Positions 24,591 to 37,488 of a stretch of 64,000 bases of DNA are shown in pieces. The position numbers were made by a program, and so were the translations under genes. Source of the DNA: Paracentrotus lividus (taxonomy: Eukaryota > Echinodermata > Echinoidea > Camarodonta > Echinidae); the NCBI GenBank assembly GCA_940671915.1, contig CALNVZ010003434.1:13739683-13803682 (forward strand), written 5' to 3'. Numbering within the stretch: the stretch's first letter is position 1; each line of letters starts with the position of its first letter. The notes under the pieces are model-generated. The model was not told where the DNA came from, ran no database searches, and saw nothing but the letters and a program-made list of their open reading frames with translations.

Positions 24591-25543
24591 CACTGTAAAA
24601 AATTTCACCGTTTTTTAACAGGAAAGTTCCTGGCAGTCGGGACGCCAGGAGTGCCCGTTTTTGCACAGCTTCCAGTAGTTATTTTACAGATAATGTAAAT
24701 TTACAGGTTCCCGTTATTGACCACCTTGTAAATTTACAATCCTGTAAATTTACAGTCTTTTCCTGTTTTTATCATGTAATAGTATTTTGAAACAAAAAGA
24801 ACATTATCCAACATTATACGGGATTGACCATTCATGCCTAATCATGTCCTTAATCCTAAATATTAATCCTAAATCCTACACCTAAATCCTAATCCTAAAT
24901 CCTACACCTAATCTTTGACAACTTCGATGAAAGTTGTTAGCCTTATATACCCAACCCTATGTAAGATAACATTTTCCATGGTTAGTGCAACGATCCACGT
25001 TTGAAGCACTTCCAGTCATATTAATGAATATTCATGATCCACATAATGAACTATAAATAAGATAAAGGTTGTAAATTAACAGGAACATCATTGCAGGATA
25101 CAAGAAAACTGATTTGTAGTAGTTATGTTTCTTCTTCCTTTGTTGAACAAAGAAAATTGTCTTTTTGACAGGAAAACTCTCGTAATGATTTCAAAAATAT
25201 ACAAGTCTATGAACAAGGAAGCTCGTTGATATACGAGAAACTTGTTTATTAACAATAATATTTGTTTTTAGAAAGAACTTGCTGTTTTTTGACAAAAAAG
25301 TTAGTTATGGAAACTGAAATTAAGGGAATAATTCGTAAACGAGCAGGAAAGGTTGTATGAATATGCCATTCCTGTTTATTGACAGTTGCATGAGCTAGTA
25401 ACTGTAAAATCAAGACGACTTCCTAGAAAACTACAATTTTCCTGCCATTTTACGAGAAAAATATCGTAAAATTTAAAAAACGACCAAAAGCTGTATTTTT
25501 ACAAGCCAAAGAACATGTTAATTTACAGTTATTTTTTACAGTG
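24591..25543. mobile_element. MITE with CACTGTAAAAAAT ends
   Basis: Ends CACTGTAAAAAATTTC and AATAACTG-type sequence closing with TTTTTTACAGTG are inverted, with TA on each side (24589-24590 and 25544-25545). Further in, ACAGG, TTTACAG and CTGTAAAT words are repeated in both orientations. A short CCTAAAT-type repeat lies at about 24845-24915. Non-coding; superfamily Tc1/mariner-like or similar by the TA flank only. Confidence 0.7.
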
Positions 25544-25545
25544 TA

Positions 25546-27397
25546 CTTATCTGCTTTCAAGAATGAAAAGGGACAAACTTACCCTTTCAGATGAAACGAA
25601 AATGACCGACAGCAAAACGATTATGAATGAAACATAGTAATATGGATAAAGGCTTGTAATTCTTTGTTTATTTGAGGTGGTTAATTAATATGACCAATGC
25701 CGCTAAAACAACGATATACATAGTCCATTATCAAGGCGCCATTTAAGTTGTCTTATCATGTTGTAGGCCTATGATAATGTTGGCCCCCGGACTGGATAAT
25801 CCTCAAAATCAACAGTCAAATCTGGACCTTTGACACTGTTCTTTTCCTTTTTAAGCTATTTCAACACGGAATACTAGCTCACTCATGTTATATTCATGTA
25901 CAGGCATACAATGATGCATATGAACTTGTATAATTTTCAACCGATTCGGAATTCAAACTTGAGGGTAAAAACAAGCGAGAATCGTGAATTTATTTGCATA
26001 TCAACGTGAGTATAATCATTAGACATTGTTGGACTAAAATTTTGGATTTGTTATGTTGTTACCTCAATTTTATACCACACCAGAATTGTGAAAATGTCAT
26101 CTATTCATTATAGTATGCAGTGTGTAACCCTAAACTTACTCCAAATTTGCCATAGATAGTATTCACAAAGTAATCATAAGAACTTAAAAAAAAAAATAAA
26201 TAAATAAAACAAAGAACAATTCACCAATTATTGTGCCTTGGCGACAAAGTAAGCCTATAGGCATATCTAGCTCCTTTAGTGTCTCCTTGATTTTTTTTTT
26301 GTTGTTGTTGTAATAACTCTTCTCGCATCAGTACGACCATACTCGGGAAAGTTCGTGTATCTTCGATTCGACCGTTCCCATGGTATCGGGACGCTATCTG
26401 ATTCGGTGATGACCCCATGACCTTAGCATATCCAGGGGGTAAACATAAACAAAGTCAAGATTGAGATTTTGAGAGGCTCGTGGAGAAGGGAATGGCCTTC
26501 AGGTTTGGTCATGTGACACCATTTCATCAGAGATGTATCTTAATGTTAGTTTTCCATCACAGACCCCTTTCAGTCAAGAAGCGTGAGTAAGAGTCTGTAT
26601 ATTGAGACTACACACTTAATGGTATATGTTATGAAATAACTAATCCTAGGTGGATAACGCCACCAATGGGAGACTGGTAAAGATATGCTAGGATCAATGC
26701 TTGATATAAATGTGTGTGAAGTGTCAAATTAGAGTCTGTGCTTGTAGACTACATTCTCATCCGAAATGCAACTTACTCGTATGCCTCTGACAGTGACAGG
26801 TGTTCGCACTTGTATTGATACCATTTATGATTATCATGGTATATTCGAAATGGTTTATTACGTTTATTGTGGATTATGGTAGATAATAACGGATACGATG
26901 GGAGGATGATATCGCTTATTGATGAAGAGGAACCGAGTGGATTGATTTCGGTAGATTTGGAATGATTGTTGGATACAGCTATACGAACAAACCATAACTT
27001 CATGACTTTGAACTTCATTGAGGGGTAAAGAGTAACCGTTCTTGGATATTTTGGATATTTCCAAGGAGAAATCTGTTTTATGCCTTGATGATGACACTGT
27101 GAATGATTCTTGTTTTTTCGTCAAGCTTAATAGTTGTATCGAACCGTTGACCAGTTTCTCAACGAAAATGATAATGATCACAGTATATTGCACAAGATGG
27201 TAAGTGTGGAGTTGGTAGAACCAAGGAGCTTCAAACACAGCTCCTTGGTAGAACCAGGGGGGTCACTTGGGAGATAGGGATGATGTGGGGTGGTGGGAGG
27301 AGAGTTGGAATGATAATACCTGCCAAAGAAGTGCAAACAAACTTCCTTGATAATAATTTGTAATGAGACACCTTTTTTATTCCCCTCCCATCCCCTT

Positions 27398-27400
<3 letters not shown>
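25546..27400. other. Gene-free stretch
   Basis: AT-rich DNA with open frames up to 124 codons on the minus strand near 26864-27238. These have no conserved domain, codon bias or splice partners that I can support. No repeat end was recognised. Confidence 0.4.

Positions 27401-27448
<48 letters not shown>
27401..27448. repeat. (CT)n microsatellite
   Basis: About 24 consecutive CT units; source of spurious Arg/Glu and Ser/Leu frames on both strands. Confidence 0.95.
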
Positions 27449-27453
<5 letters not shown>

Positions 27454-28324
27454 ATGACTTGTATAATTATGTACATAATTATATCAATCTAGGAATATAT
27501 GAATCATTTCTTCATAGCCATTGTCATTTGCCCCCTCTTTCCTTATTTAAGAAAAAAATACTTTCTTCATGATGGTTTATTGGCGGCATGGAATCAATGA
27601 GGTGTCAAAAGATCGTTTGAACCCCCCCCCCCCTGAGTGAAACAGAGATGCCGATTAAATGAATAACGTATAATGTGTCAATTAGCAATAAGCTCTGTCT
27701 CCATGTATTGTTCGTGTCTAATCTCCAATTTGCTTCCATTGTTTCTGGACAATCACTTCTTACTCTAGTATTAACAATGGGCTCACGTCAATCAGTCTCT
27801 ATACCAAAACAATCATTATCTACCGCCATGATTTACACTGTACTAAACAAAAAGGTGAATAAGTCAATAGGGGGGGGGGGGGTAATGTCTGATTGGTCAA
27901 TTGCTGGTTAGGTGGTGGTCTGACTGCATCTTGAGCATTTGTGAAAGAGAACGAAATACAACTCGGTGTTTTTCACTTGGTTTGCCCTTTCTCTTCTTCC
28001 TCCAAGGTTTGCCAAGAATCGAGCTACATAATCTACAGAATTCACTTTTCACGTTGCATTGGAATATAATTTTATGAGGATATCAATGTATGGAAAGCAT
28101 AAGATACTTGATGATGTCATTTTGACAATTTGCAAAGGAGGCTCCCCAAACATGGTAAATATAACATATTTATTCGCTCTAAAATATCTGCATTGGATTT
28201 CGCAACACAAAGTTTATCACATCCGTTATATCTGCGCTCCAAAGACTGACAGAATATAAATTGAATCTGAAAAGCTGCAATAAAAGTATGACTACAAGTA
28301 TGGAGTTAAATCCAGAGAACGGGG

Positions 28325-28412
28325 TAATAATATACTGTAAAGCGCTTTGAGCCACTATGTGAAAATCGCATTATAAATAATAGGTATTATTATAATTATT
28401 ATTAATAATAAA
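28325..28412 (+). repeat. Retroelement-like 3' tail
   Basis: Contains ACTGTAAAGCGCTTTGAGCC followed by a CATTATAAATAA block and ATT-rich simple repeats. A related block is at 39965-40035. This AAGCGCTTTGAG/GC..TATAAAT arrangement is the kind of conserved 3' tail found on SINEs and their partner LINEs; the family name is inference. Confidence 0.5.
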
Positions 28413-29137
28413 AATGATATTATCAAGTTATCAATGGAATTGAAATCAATGCTCGTCGTACGCACCAATGAATACGAAAAGGTAAGGGAACGGGGTCATA
28501 ACCATGACAACGATATTCTTTATAAACTTTTATGAGTCCACGTTCAAAGTTGAAGGGAGACAAAACATAACAAATGAATTGAATATAGAATAGGTATTCA
28601 TTCACAGAAGTCTGTAATCTGCAGGGGGTAATGCATTATTGTAGCAGTTTGTAATGATGAGTTTTCGTTTGGAAACGTACCATGCATGCCATGTAAGCTC
28701 ATGTATTGCCGAAAATCGTCTTTAATGCGTTTATTTCTTGACGTTTGATATTGCAGAACGAATACAGGTGATGTTTTGGTGAAAACTGAGGAATATCAAA
28801 GATTTGGTATACTCGACGGCTTAATGTGACAACTGGGACGTGATATTTCATCGTTGCGTTCAACAAAAAATTATGACCAGAATCGGACCAACTTGTATCA
28901 CAGTTCGACTTGACTTTTCGATTAAACGCCGTCATCAATTCCAAGAGAAGTCAAATTGTGAGCGATGATACACTGTAAGCATGGTAAGTACGGTTGTCAT
29001 GGAAACGAACACAAATTGATGGACAAATTGATGCGTGTGAAAAATTATGAAACTCTCGTGGGACATTGTAATATGTCATATGGATGAAAAATATTCTGGG
29101 ATACTAATTTCCTTTCGTTTCTCAAAAGCTCGTGTAC

Positions 29138-29143
29138 TATAAA
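29138..29143 (+). promoter_or_regulatory. TATA-like box upstream of the 29202 start
   Basis: TATAAA lies 59 bases before the ATG, which would give a very short 5' leader if used. There is no transcript evidence, so an upstream non-coding exon is equally possible. Confidence 0.3.
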
Positions 29144-29201
29144 CGATAGTGTCTAGTTCTTATAGTTATACAGAGCACAACTTGAATCATTTTTGTGTGA
29201 A

Positions 29202-32200
29202 ATGACCACCGACCATGGGGAAGACCCGCAACTTAAACTTCTTCTTCTCTCCCAACGACTAACATCCATTAAACGACAACGAGAATACAACATGAAGGAG
29301 ATCACTGGCGAACCCGAATCACCGAACAGTATGAATACCGACGATGAGGAGATTGGGGACGACAATGATGAGGATTGTAGTTCGACATCATTGAAGTCGA
29401 ATGACGACGAAATCGATAAAGCATTCGCGAAGAATAACGAATTTCTTGATGAGGAAGAAGATGACGTCGAACAGATAAATATGCTATCTCCTCGTCGTCA
29501 TGACATTGACAACGGCGCCGAAATCGATGAAGACTTCGCAGAGCGGGGATCGACGAATCACGATTTTTATCTTCAACAAGGTGAGGATGAAGATGATGAT
29601 GAGGGCGATGAGAATTCAATTGGCTTTAAACTCCTTGTTATTGACAAGCCAGAAGCGGCATGTGATAAAACTGGAGTCGGGTTCAGTCGTCTCGCAGACT
29701 ACTACCGTCATCCCGAATTCCTGCATGACGTCAGGAAGACGTCCAGCGAAATCGATGTCGATAGCCAAAATGATGAGGAGGTTCCAAACGGAAACATTGG
29801 TGAAACCCACGAGGAGGTCGTTGTTCAGGCTAAACGCAACGCCTCGTCGGCGGAGAAGAAACGACTTCACAGGAAGAAGTCGGCGTCGAACGTAAAATCG
29901 GCTAGAAGGTCCGTGATGAAGTCGGGTCTGAAGCAGAAGTCGAAGCAGACACTTTCTGGACGATTGCTCGACATTTCGGAAGATTTCACTTCGTCGTCAG
30001 ACCCTACCGTCAGGATGGATGCCCTCTTCCACCAATGCGTGTGTGCGTTTCCATGGAGATGCATCTATTCTTTTCCGGGTCAAGAACGCTCCTCGGCGGA
30101 TGCTCCCCTCAATGAGGGCATCAGAAAGAAAGCCTCGAATAACGATTCTACGACTAAAAGCGGTGCAGGGCATCAGTTTAGCCGGGATGATCACCTGATG
30201 GGGTGGATAATGACCAAGAGCGAAAGAGGGGCTCCATACGGGTATGGTGGAGGTGGAAGAAAAGTTTCGTCGGGAAGAGACTCGAATAGAAGGAGAAAGT
30301 TGGATCCTTTTCTCTATCATCGCAACATCAGTGATAGTGCAAGGTATACATTCAAGGTGAGACTAAAAATTATTCTTGAAGAGATATATTTATAGGATAT
30401 TATGTACACGCAAAGGGTGTCTCTAAATATTCAAATGGGATGTCCCATCCTCACCAAGCAGACAAGTAAAAGAGGATATTTCTGATTTTCAAGTTTCCTC
30501 CCATGAGGACTTTTTTTGTTTGTTTTGCCGAATAATTTTACAATCAAAATATGCCTTTTTAATGGGGGCGTATTTTCACGTTAGTCTAAATTTGGAATTT
30601 AATCGAAAGACCCCCCCAAAAAAAAAAAAATATAATAAAATAAAATATAAAAATAAAATAATAATTAATAATAATAAAAAAAAATGTTACCTTCTATGGT
30701 CAATGTGAAAAAAATCCTACAAATAACATCTCCACCCCTCCTCCCTAAAAAAAAAAATTAGGGAGCAGGGGAAGGTGCATGCATGGAATTCCTTGGCCAT
30801 CCCACGTTACCCTTTCAATAGGCCCCCCATCGTTTGAAAAATTGGCCAATTGATAACAAGATAAAATAATTATGACAAAAAAAAAAAAAAAAAAAAACGA
30901 TTATAAATTTGGGGACCTTTCTCTACCAGGACTGACTAGTATAATTTATGTAGGCCTTGTTGAGAACCGTCGCTACTGTACTGTGGANNNNNNNNNNNNN
31001 NNNNNNNNNNNNNNNNNNNNNNNNNNNNNNNNNNNNNNNNNNNNNNNGGCCTAGTTCAGAACCGTCGCTACTGTTGGATGTATTTGTCCAAATGGATATG
31101 TCCAAGAGTCCAGGGTAATAAAATACTTAATATATATATTTTTTAAAGATAATGTACTTGTTTTTAACTTGTTCATGCGTTTTGTTCAACAACAGCACTA
31201 CCAGGACTGGGAGGCCTACGTGGACGAGTACCGTCGATATTACACTGTGGGCCAGACGGGCATGGCGATGAAGTCTCACTCGATCCCTGAAGGAGGTGGT
31301 CGTCGAGAAGCGGTCGTGATCGTACGTACCTTGTCAGAAAGCCTCATTCGACCACGGCTTCAAGAATACAACATTCCTGACTGGTATGGCATAATCTGAA
31401 TCATAACCTTATCCGGGTGCCACTTCTGCATTTTGAAGATTGGGGGAGGGGGTAACCAACTAGTTTTGTCGTATAGGCGAGGTAGTCATCAATGATAGGA
31501 CTAATTATAGAGCTGAAAATTGAAAATATATAAAATATAAAAACTTATATATATAAAACTTTAGGATAGGAAAATCCCTACACCAGTTGGCATACCCATA
31601 AGGGGGTGGAATGGGCAATGATGGGGGAGGGTGTAAACCCAAATGTTGTGTACTAAGTAAACCACCACAAAATCCACTGAGGTATTGTATATTTTCCGAC
31701 TTTTAAACGTTGTTTGAGAGAAGCTCGGAATCGATGAATCGATCTCACAGCGACTCTGCCAGGCATTTACTGGGTGTCATAATTATTTCACAATTTCACA
31801 ATCTGCATAACTTGGACGCGAAATAATGTTTAGTACCTAGGCCTATAGTGCAATTAAGAGACATATAAAGTAAGTTTCGAATAATTCCAAACAATTTCCC
31901 CCCTCTCTTCTCTTTCTTTCTTTTGTGCACTCTTTTTCTCTGTTGTTCAGGGATGATTTCACAGACCTGAGCGCTACACCAATGAGACCTCTCCATCTTG
32001 GTCCTGGATATAGGTCAGGCAAGGTACCAGACCTCGGGGTCACATGGTTGGCTGCAGCAGCTACTGCCCACCATCACGAAGTACCGGCTGATTACCGTCA
32101 CCCGGCTAACAGACACATCAGACTCACCAACATTCGTCACCCCGAAACTACGGCGACGCAGATGATCAAGAAACGTCATCAACAGGCTCTTCTGGACAAG

Positions 32201-33103
32201 GGGTTCACACCGAGAACGGGACCCATACAACCTCACGACGCAGGCGTGAAGATCCCGGTCGAGCCGTTGCATATTGTCGAAGATTTCCGAAAGGGTTCTC
32301 GGAAAGAGCGGCACGGTGCCGACATGCAACCGATCAGGTGCCGATTCCTGGCGAGTTGGCGTCCGAGTGACAGCACTCGCACGAAGAGCGCAAAGGCTCG
32401 TTCACGGAACGTGCGGGATTCTAAAATGGATGGGAAAACATCTGAGAGTTTACCAGAGGACAGTCCGTCCTCATCTCGTGATCATATATACAGTAAAAAG
32501 GGTTCGCTTCGTCCTCTACTAAACGGTCAGCGCGGTCAAACGCGAGCAGGATTGTTGAAGCTGTTCACGCCTCCGAAAGGTCTCGAGGTGGCTCGTCCAT
32601 CATCAGGAGATGACATCACAGGTGTGTTGACCGATACTGCTCGGCAGACGATTAAGAACAAATCCAAAACATCATCTGCCGCCAAAAGTGTTGACGCTTC
32701 CAAATGGACAAATTTGCCGTCTTCTGCAGGGAAGTCGACCACGGAGAAACGCTCGGCAACCAAATCTGGGACGCTTGCTCGAAAACCCACTACAAGGCTA
32801 CACAGCGAAACACTGCTTGATAAAGACTTCTTGCAGGTGCGAGGGGAAAGCAAGAAGGACAGATCGCAGGATGTAGAGTCAGGAGATTGTGAAACCTCAC
32901 AGCCAACATCATCATCAAGTATGAAAGAGAAGGATGCAGGGGTGTTTGCAAAGACGAGGATTAAACTAGTTGCTCCTTACGCACAGCCATTGGCTCAAGA
33001 TAATGTACTTATTGGGAGTCCATACATGGCTAGTCCTCATTATGGGAACGAAGAACATTCGACATCTGTCTCATCAACACAACCGATTCCAATTGATGCA
33101 TAG
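29202..33103 (+). CDS. Uncharacterised 831-residue protein, three exons
   Basis: Exons 29202-30356, 31196-31383 and 31951-33103 join in frame (phases 0 and 2) with gtgaga and gtatgg donors and CAACAG and TTGTTCAG acceptors. The ATG at 29202 has a purine at -3 and is the first ATG of the frame. Residues 1-385 are mostly disordered: acidic runs (DDEEIGDDNDED, QGEDEDDDEGDE), then a Lys/Arg/Ser block (EKKRLHRKKSASNVKSARRS). Around 385-500 is the most ordered part, with HYQDWEAYVDEYRRYY, an alanine stretch LAAAATAHHH and a MIKKRHQQALL helix. A YRHP/IRHP motif occurs three times: DYYRHPEF in exon 1, DYRHPANRH and NIRHPETT in exon 3. The C-terminus is Ser/Lys/Thr-rich. There is no signal peptide, membrane segment or enzyme motif. 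I do not recognise the family; the length and motif repetition suggest a structural or scaffold role, which is inference. The first intron holds an assembly gap. Confidence 0.8.
30988..31047. other. Assembly gap (60 N)
   Basis: Sixty N inside the first intron of the 29202-33103 gene. Both sides carry near-identical sequence ending AGAACCGTCGCTACTGT, so the gap probably lies in a short tandem repeat that the assembler could not span. Confidence 0.95.
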
Positions 33104-35868
33104 GTTATAATGTCGAGGATATACTTGATTTCAAGTTTATTCCCATGCAGAGTTTTTAATTTAAAATTAAAGATATACAGGATATCCTGTCTATGTTACG
33201 GCATCCATGTTTTGATCAAGAGAATACTTTTATTGTTAGAGTAGAGATCAAATTATTGGTCAAAGACCACGCAAAGCCCGAAAGAACGAATTATGAAAAC
33301 ATTTGGAGGGTGGGTGGGATGGTTGTACCAAATTTACAAAGGTTTGTTGATTCAACCTGGTATTTAATTGGTTAAAAAGAAAAAATGCAGAAAAAAGAGG
33401 GGGAAAAAATTATGAGTGACGGTTTGAGGAATATCCATCCAAGGACAAGGAAGTTACGAATGTATAAAATTTTGTTTATGTGACGTCACTTGCTGTCATT
33501 CGCAGAGTTTAGTAGTCGATGAAATTTCTTTGATCGTCTCTTTGCAAAAAATAAATCAATCAATCAATCAAAACAAAACAAGCAAACAAAAACAAAATGA
33601 GGAAAGACACACAAAATATTCTTCGATTAGGTCGAATGGGGAATTTAAATTTTCATTTTCTACTCATTCATCAGGCAATAGATTCTGCTTCCATCCAACT
33701 TTCTAATTGCCGTTGTTCCGAAAGTTCGTCAGTCCGAACACACAAATTTCCTTTATCTGATGATTCGTTTATCCGAAAATGAAAACAGATGCAATAGTTC
33801 GAAGGTTCGATCCGCGGGAAAGAAATAGGTTCGATATTTCAAAATTGAAATAAGGCTTATTCATTCGAAATGGAATACTGCTGAGATTATTTCACAAAAA
33901 GTGCCTTAAATCGGAAATGTGGGGCCTGTGCCCCCCCCCCTCTCCTGCTGACCTTAAAAATATGGATAGGTGATCGACCCAAGTAAAAAGATTTACCCCA
34001 TGGCTGTATTATTAATTTTTGTGAATCATTGGATGGCCGAAGGCCCAACAAATTTTCACGCCTTACCCCTTCCCCGGGCCCTCTCCCCGTCCCCCCCCCC
34101 CACTGAAGCCATTTTTAAAAATGTTATTATTATTAACGACCCTTTTTACCCTTTTTCTTTTCGGATAAACGAACCTTATTCAATATTTCAGAGAAAAGAA
34201 CCTTCGGACCAACGAGCCTTTAGACTTAGTTAGTGTTTTTCTTTTTTTTTCGTTTTTTATTTTTTATTTTAATTTTTGGTTTGTAACAGTATCCTTCACA
34301 CTTCTCCTTTTTTAATTTTCTGTCTTCATACTAGTTGGTAAATTCTTCTTACACGTTGTTAAACCAGAAAAACTGTCAAACAAGAAATAACTTTTGACAA
34401 TCGGGAGGATCCGTCGGGCTGATGTCAATGCTGTGTAAAATCAACAAGGTTATCGTTTTTATTGCAGAGTTTGTTATGGATCATGTAGGCCTACATGCAT
34501 AAACATAACTATACCCGATAGTGAACTACTTTGTTTCCGTTTTTCAATGAAACACCGACTGGTGAAATATGTAATTGATTATGTATAATTGAAATAAAAT
34601 TGTTGATATTTTTTGTATTTTAACCATAAAATTGAGAAAGTTAGCCTTTTGTACAATTTTTTTAAAACCATAATATTGAGAAAGTTAGCCTTTTGAACGA
34701 GCCCCAAGCCGAATTAGAAAAGTACAGTAAAAACTCATGAGTGACAGATTATTTCATCAAAATCGAATGAAAAATAACGAAGTTATGATTTTTCTGAGGT
34801 TTACATTTTTTTCTCGATAAAACAATTCTGTGCACATCCAGGCCATGCATATTTAATGAGCAAGCTGATGATGTCCAGGCCCGTAACTGGGGGGGGGGGT
34901 TCGGGGGGTTCGAATGAACCGTCCCCCCCCCCCCCCCCCCCGGCTGGCGAGCAGGGGTCCGCTTGAGAAAAACAAAATAGATTAAATTGATTTTTTTTTT
35001 TGTTTTTTTGTTTTTTTTTGCTTATCAATTTCTTTGGGGCCGATCGAACGACCTCAGCCTACCGCTATAGCTAATATATGGTACTCTTCCTGAGGGCAAA
35101 AAAAAAGGCAAACAAAAAATTGTGAAAAATATAACAACTTAGTTATTTTTCATCATACTTGTCAATGTTTTACTCGTTATATTTAACTATACACTTCAAA
35201 CCACCTGAATTCCAGCCTAGAGCCCTCCTTTAAGTTTTCACTTTACTTGTGAACGTATTTGTGGTTTACACTTGGTCTGACAGCAGTTGGTCCAATTCTC
35301 TGTATGTCTAATATTACATGGGCTAAACCCATTTGGTCTACTAACAATTTGATCTAAGTTCTCCTTGACCTAATAGGGCCTACATACTTGGCCTAATTCT
35401 CACTTTGCTAATTATCACCTGGTATAAGTGACAATTCGTCTAATAGCCAAACTGTCAAATTGTATTTTGGTCTAATCCCCAAATGAATATTTGGTCTATT
35501 ACGAGTTTGTTACTGGAAGAGACGAAATGGACATTAGACGAAATGGACATTAGGCGAAGTGGGCATTAGTCAAAGTGGGTTCCAAGGAGGAAAGTTAATA
35601 TTCCTAAACACAGTCTGAGCAGAGTGCTCTAGCGCCATCTTCGTTCGACGACAGGATGGACAGAGGGGAGGGAGCTATCTGTGGGAGCTCATAACGCCCT
35701 ATTTTGTGGGGGGGGGGGGAAGGCGCCGCGGAGCGTTTTTGAAAGTGGAAGACTGAGCCGAAAGTGGGGGGGGGGCTGAACAGGCTATAAATCACAAATC
35801 TATGGTCATTTTTGAGTTTTTTGCACACATTTGCTGAAAAAATAGGAAGCCCCCTCCCGACTCCGCGG
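33104..35868. other. Degenerate repeats downstream of the 831-residue gene
   Basis: Contains (a) a worn fragment at about 33400-33500 with GAAGTTACGAATG and TGTGACGTCACTTGCT, like the inner modules of the TTAA foldbacks; (b) a TTCGAA/TTCGG-rich repeat at about 33690-34235; (c) a 70-bp near-duplication around AATTGAGAAAGTTAGCCTTTT (34625 and 34677); (d) another module at 34750-34800; (e) poly-G/poly-C at 34889-34940; (f) a GGTCTAAT/ATTAGNC-rich palindromic repeat at 35275-35580. No gene evidence. Confidence 0.55.
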
Positions 35869-35871
35869 CCC

Positions 35872-35893
35872 CTGAGAGAGAGAGAGGAGAGAG

Positions 35894-35928
<35 letters not shown>
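35872..35928. repeat. (GA)n microsatellite
   Basis: Nearly pure GA with two GGA interruptions, followed by a G-run. Confidence 0.95.
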
Positions 35929-36105
35929 GGGGGGGGCGGAGGAGAAGAGAGCGGAAAAAATCAGTGAAGAAGATGTGAAAAGGTCAATTATGCATAAAAG
36001 AGAATGGAAAGATGAGAGAATAAAGGAGAATTCAAATGTTCAATACTATAAAGGAAGAGGACATATCTAGGATAATAGTCTTTTAGTGAAGTTCTTGATA
36101 CAAAA

Positions 36106-36149
36106 TGATTCCATTCACCTGTCACAAATGATTCCATTCACCTGTCACA
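36106..36149. repeat. Short tandem duplication
   Basis: The phrase ATGATTCCATTCACCTGTCA occurs twice in direct succession. Confidence 0.85.
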
Positions 36150-36756
36150 AAGAAATTTATTTAAATGTCAGAATGCAAGCCAAATTGCATAGGCCTACTT
36201 GGAATGTTAGGTTGTTGCTTGTCCAACCTAGCAACCTCTGGCATTCTGACTATTGACATTGACATAGTGTACGCAATATTTTGCATCGAGGTACTTTCAC
36301 AGGTTGAATTATATTTGGTTATATTACGAAAATCATCATGGCATACTAGAAGCACACGTGGAATTATAATTTCACTTTTCAATCAAATCATAATCACTAC
36401 TTATTAAATTTGTCAGTTTCTAACAAGAAATGAATTCATTTTTCAATCAGACAGAATACAAGACTACAACCATTTCATAACCAATCAATTATTTAATTTC
36501 CACATCACTCAAACTAAGTTCATGTTTTTTTCCCCATGAATACGCATAATTTAGTGTTTCTACTTACACGAAACGAGCTTTTCAATTTCAGATTCAACTT
36601 TTAAAATAAAATAATTTATTTTATTTTCATTTAAATCTCAGATGAACACACACACACACACACATTTTTTTTTCTTCCAGTGTAGATATGTGTATCATGA
36701 CTGAGCAATAACAAAAATTTCACGATATTCTCTTTTTCAACTCAAATGATACTTCA

Positions 36757-36764
36757 TATTTACA
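36757..36764 (-). promoter_or_regulatory. Pumilio-like site (TGTAAATA)
   Basis: On the nanos strand this reads TGTAAATA, a match to the TGTANATA Pumilio consensus. It is 1.55 kb after the stop and counts only if a distal 3' end is used. Confidence 0.25.
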
Positions 36765-36774
36765 ACTTCATTCA

Positions 36775-37200
36775 ATCTTTCAATCATTCATTTTCAAACA
36801 ATAATTTCAGTCATTTTCAAACAATCACTTCCAATCAAATATTACAATCATGATTATTGAAATCAACATTTTTGCTCATATTCAAACAACCATTTCAACC
36901 ACTCATTTTCAAACAATGTCAGTCACTTTCAAACAATCACTTCCAATCATATATCAGTCATGATTATTGAAATCCAATTATTGCTCATATTTTAACAATC
37001 ATTTCTATTCTATAAACCAATCAGTCATTTTCAAACAATCACTTCCAATCAAATATCACAATTATAAATCAAACAATCACTCATTTTCAGACATTTCAAT
37101 CAAACAATCACTTCAAAGCAAATATCACAATTACATTTCAATCAAACAATAACTCATTTTCAAACGAATATAAATCACAATCATTTCGATTTCAGTTAGA
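36775..37200. repeat. Degenerate AT-rich tandem repeat downstream of nanos
   Basis: The words CATTTTCAAACAATCA, CTTCCAATCAAATAT and CATGATTATTGAAATC recur several times with spacing of roughly 100-140 bases. Units are too diverged and unevenly spaced for a CRISPR-type array. It lies 1.1-1.5 kb beyond the nanos stop, so it may be in or just past a long 3' UTR. Confidence 0.65.
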
Positions 37201-37284
37201 CAACCACTCAATAAAAATAGCTTGAAACAAAAACAAACCTGAAGACTAATAATTTCAAAGAAAATGTAGTACACATTCGTACAT

Positions 37285-37290
37285 TTTATT
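37285..37290 (-). promoter_or_regulatory. Candidate nanos polyadenylation signal
   Basis: The plus strand TTTATT reads AATAAA on the minus strand, about 1.0 kb beyond the nanos stop. It would give a 3' UTR of about 1 kb that includes the Pumilio-like site at 37481. More distal TTTATT copies exist near 36150 and 36610. Confidence 0.35.
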
Positions 37291-37480
37291 CATGCATGCA
37301 CCTTAAAATCAGTACCTTCTGATATCACATAAAATTATTAAGAACTTACATTAGTTCGATATGGTTCCCTAACCATACATAGAAAAGAATGGCAAGAAAA
37401 TATCCATTCAATAAGAAACACATTTGCTATAAAAATGAATACTAAAAATATGGACCTACAACACTATAAAGGCAGAAAAT

Positions 37481-37488
37481 TATGTACA
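37481..37488 (-). promoter_or_regulatory. Pumilio-like site in the presumed nanos 3' UTR
   Basis: On the nanos strand this reads TGTACATA, matching TGTANATA. It lies about 0.8 kb after the stop and upstream of the candidate AATAAA. Pumilio proteins bind such sites, and Nanos is their usual partner, so autoregulation is conceivable but untested. Confidence 0.35.

Noticed and set aside
26864..27238. 124-codon minus-strand frame
   Set aside because: No recognisable domain, no good start context, and composition like surrounding AT-rich DNA.
29302..32853. Several frames of 60-130 codons on both strands
   Set aside because: Shadows of the three-exon gene at 29202-33103.
36775..37200. CRISPR-like array
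   Set aside because: Repeats are degenerate, unevenly spaced and AT-rich in an animal genome; it is a decayed tandem repeat.
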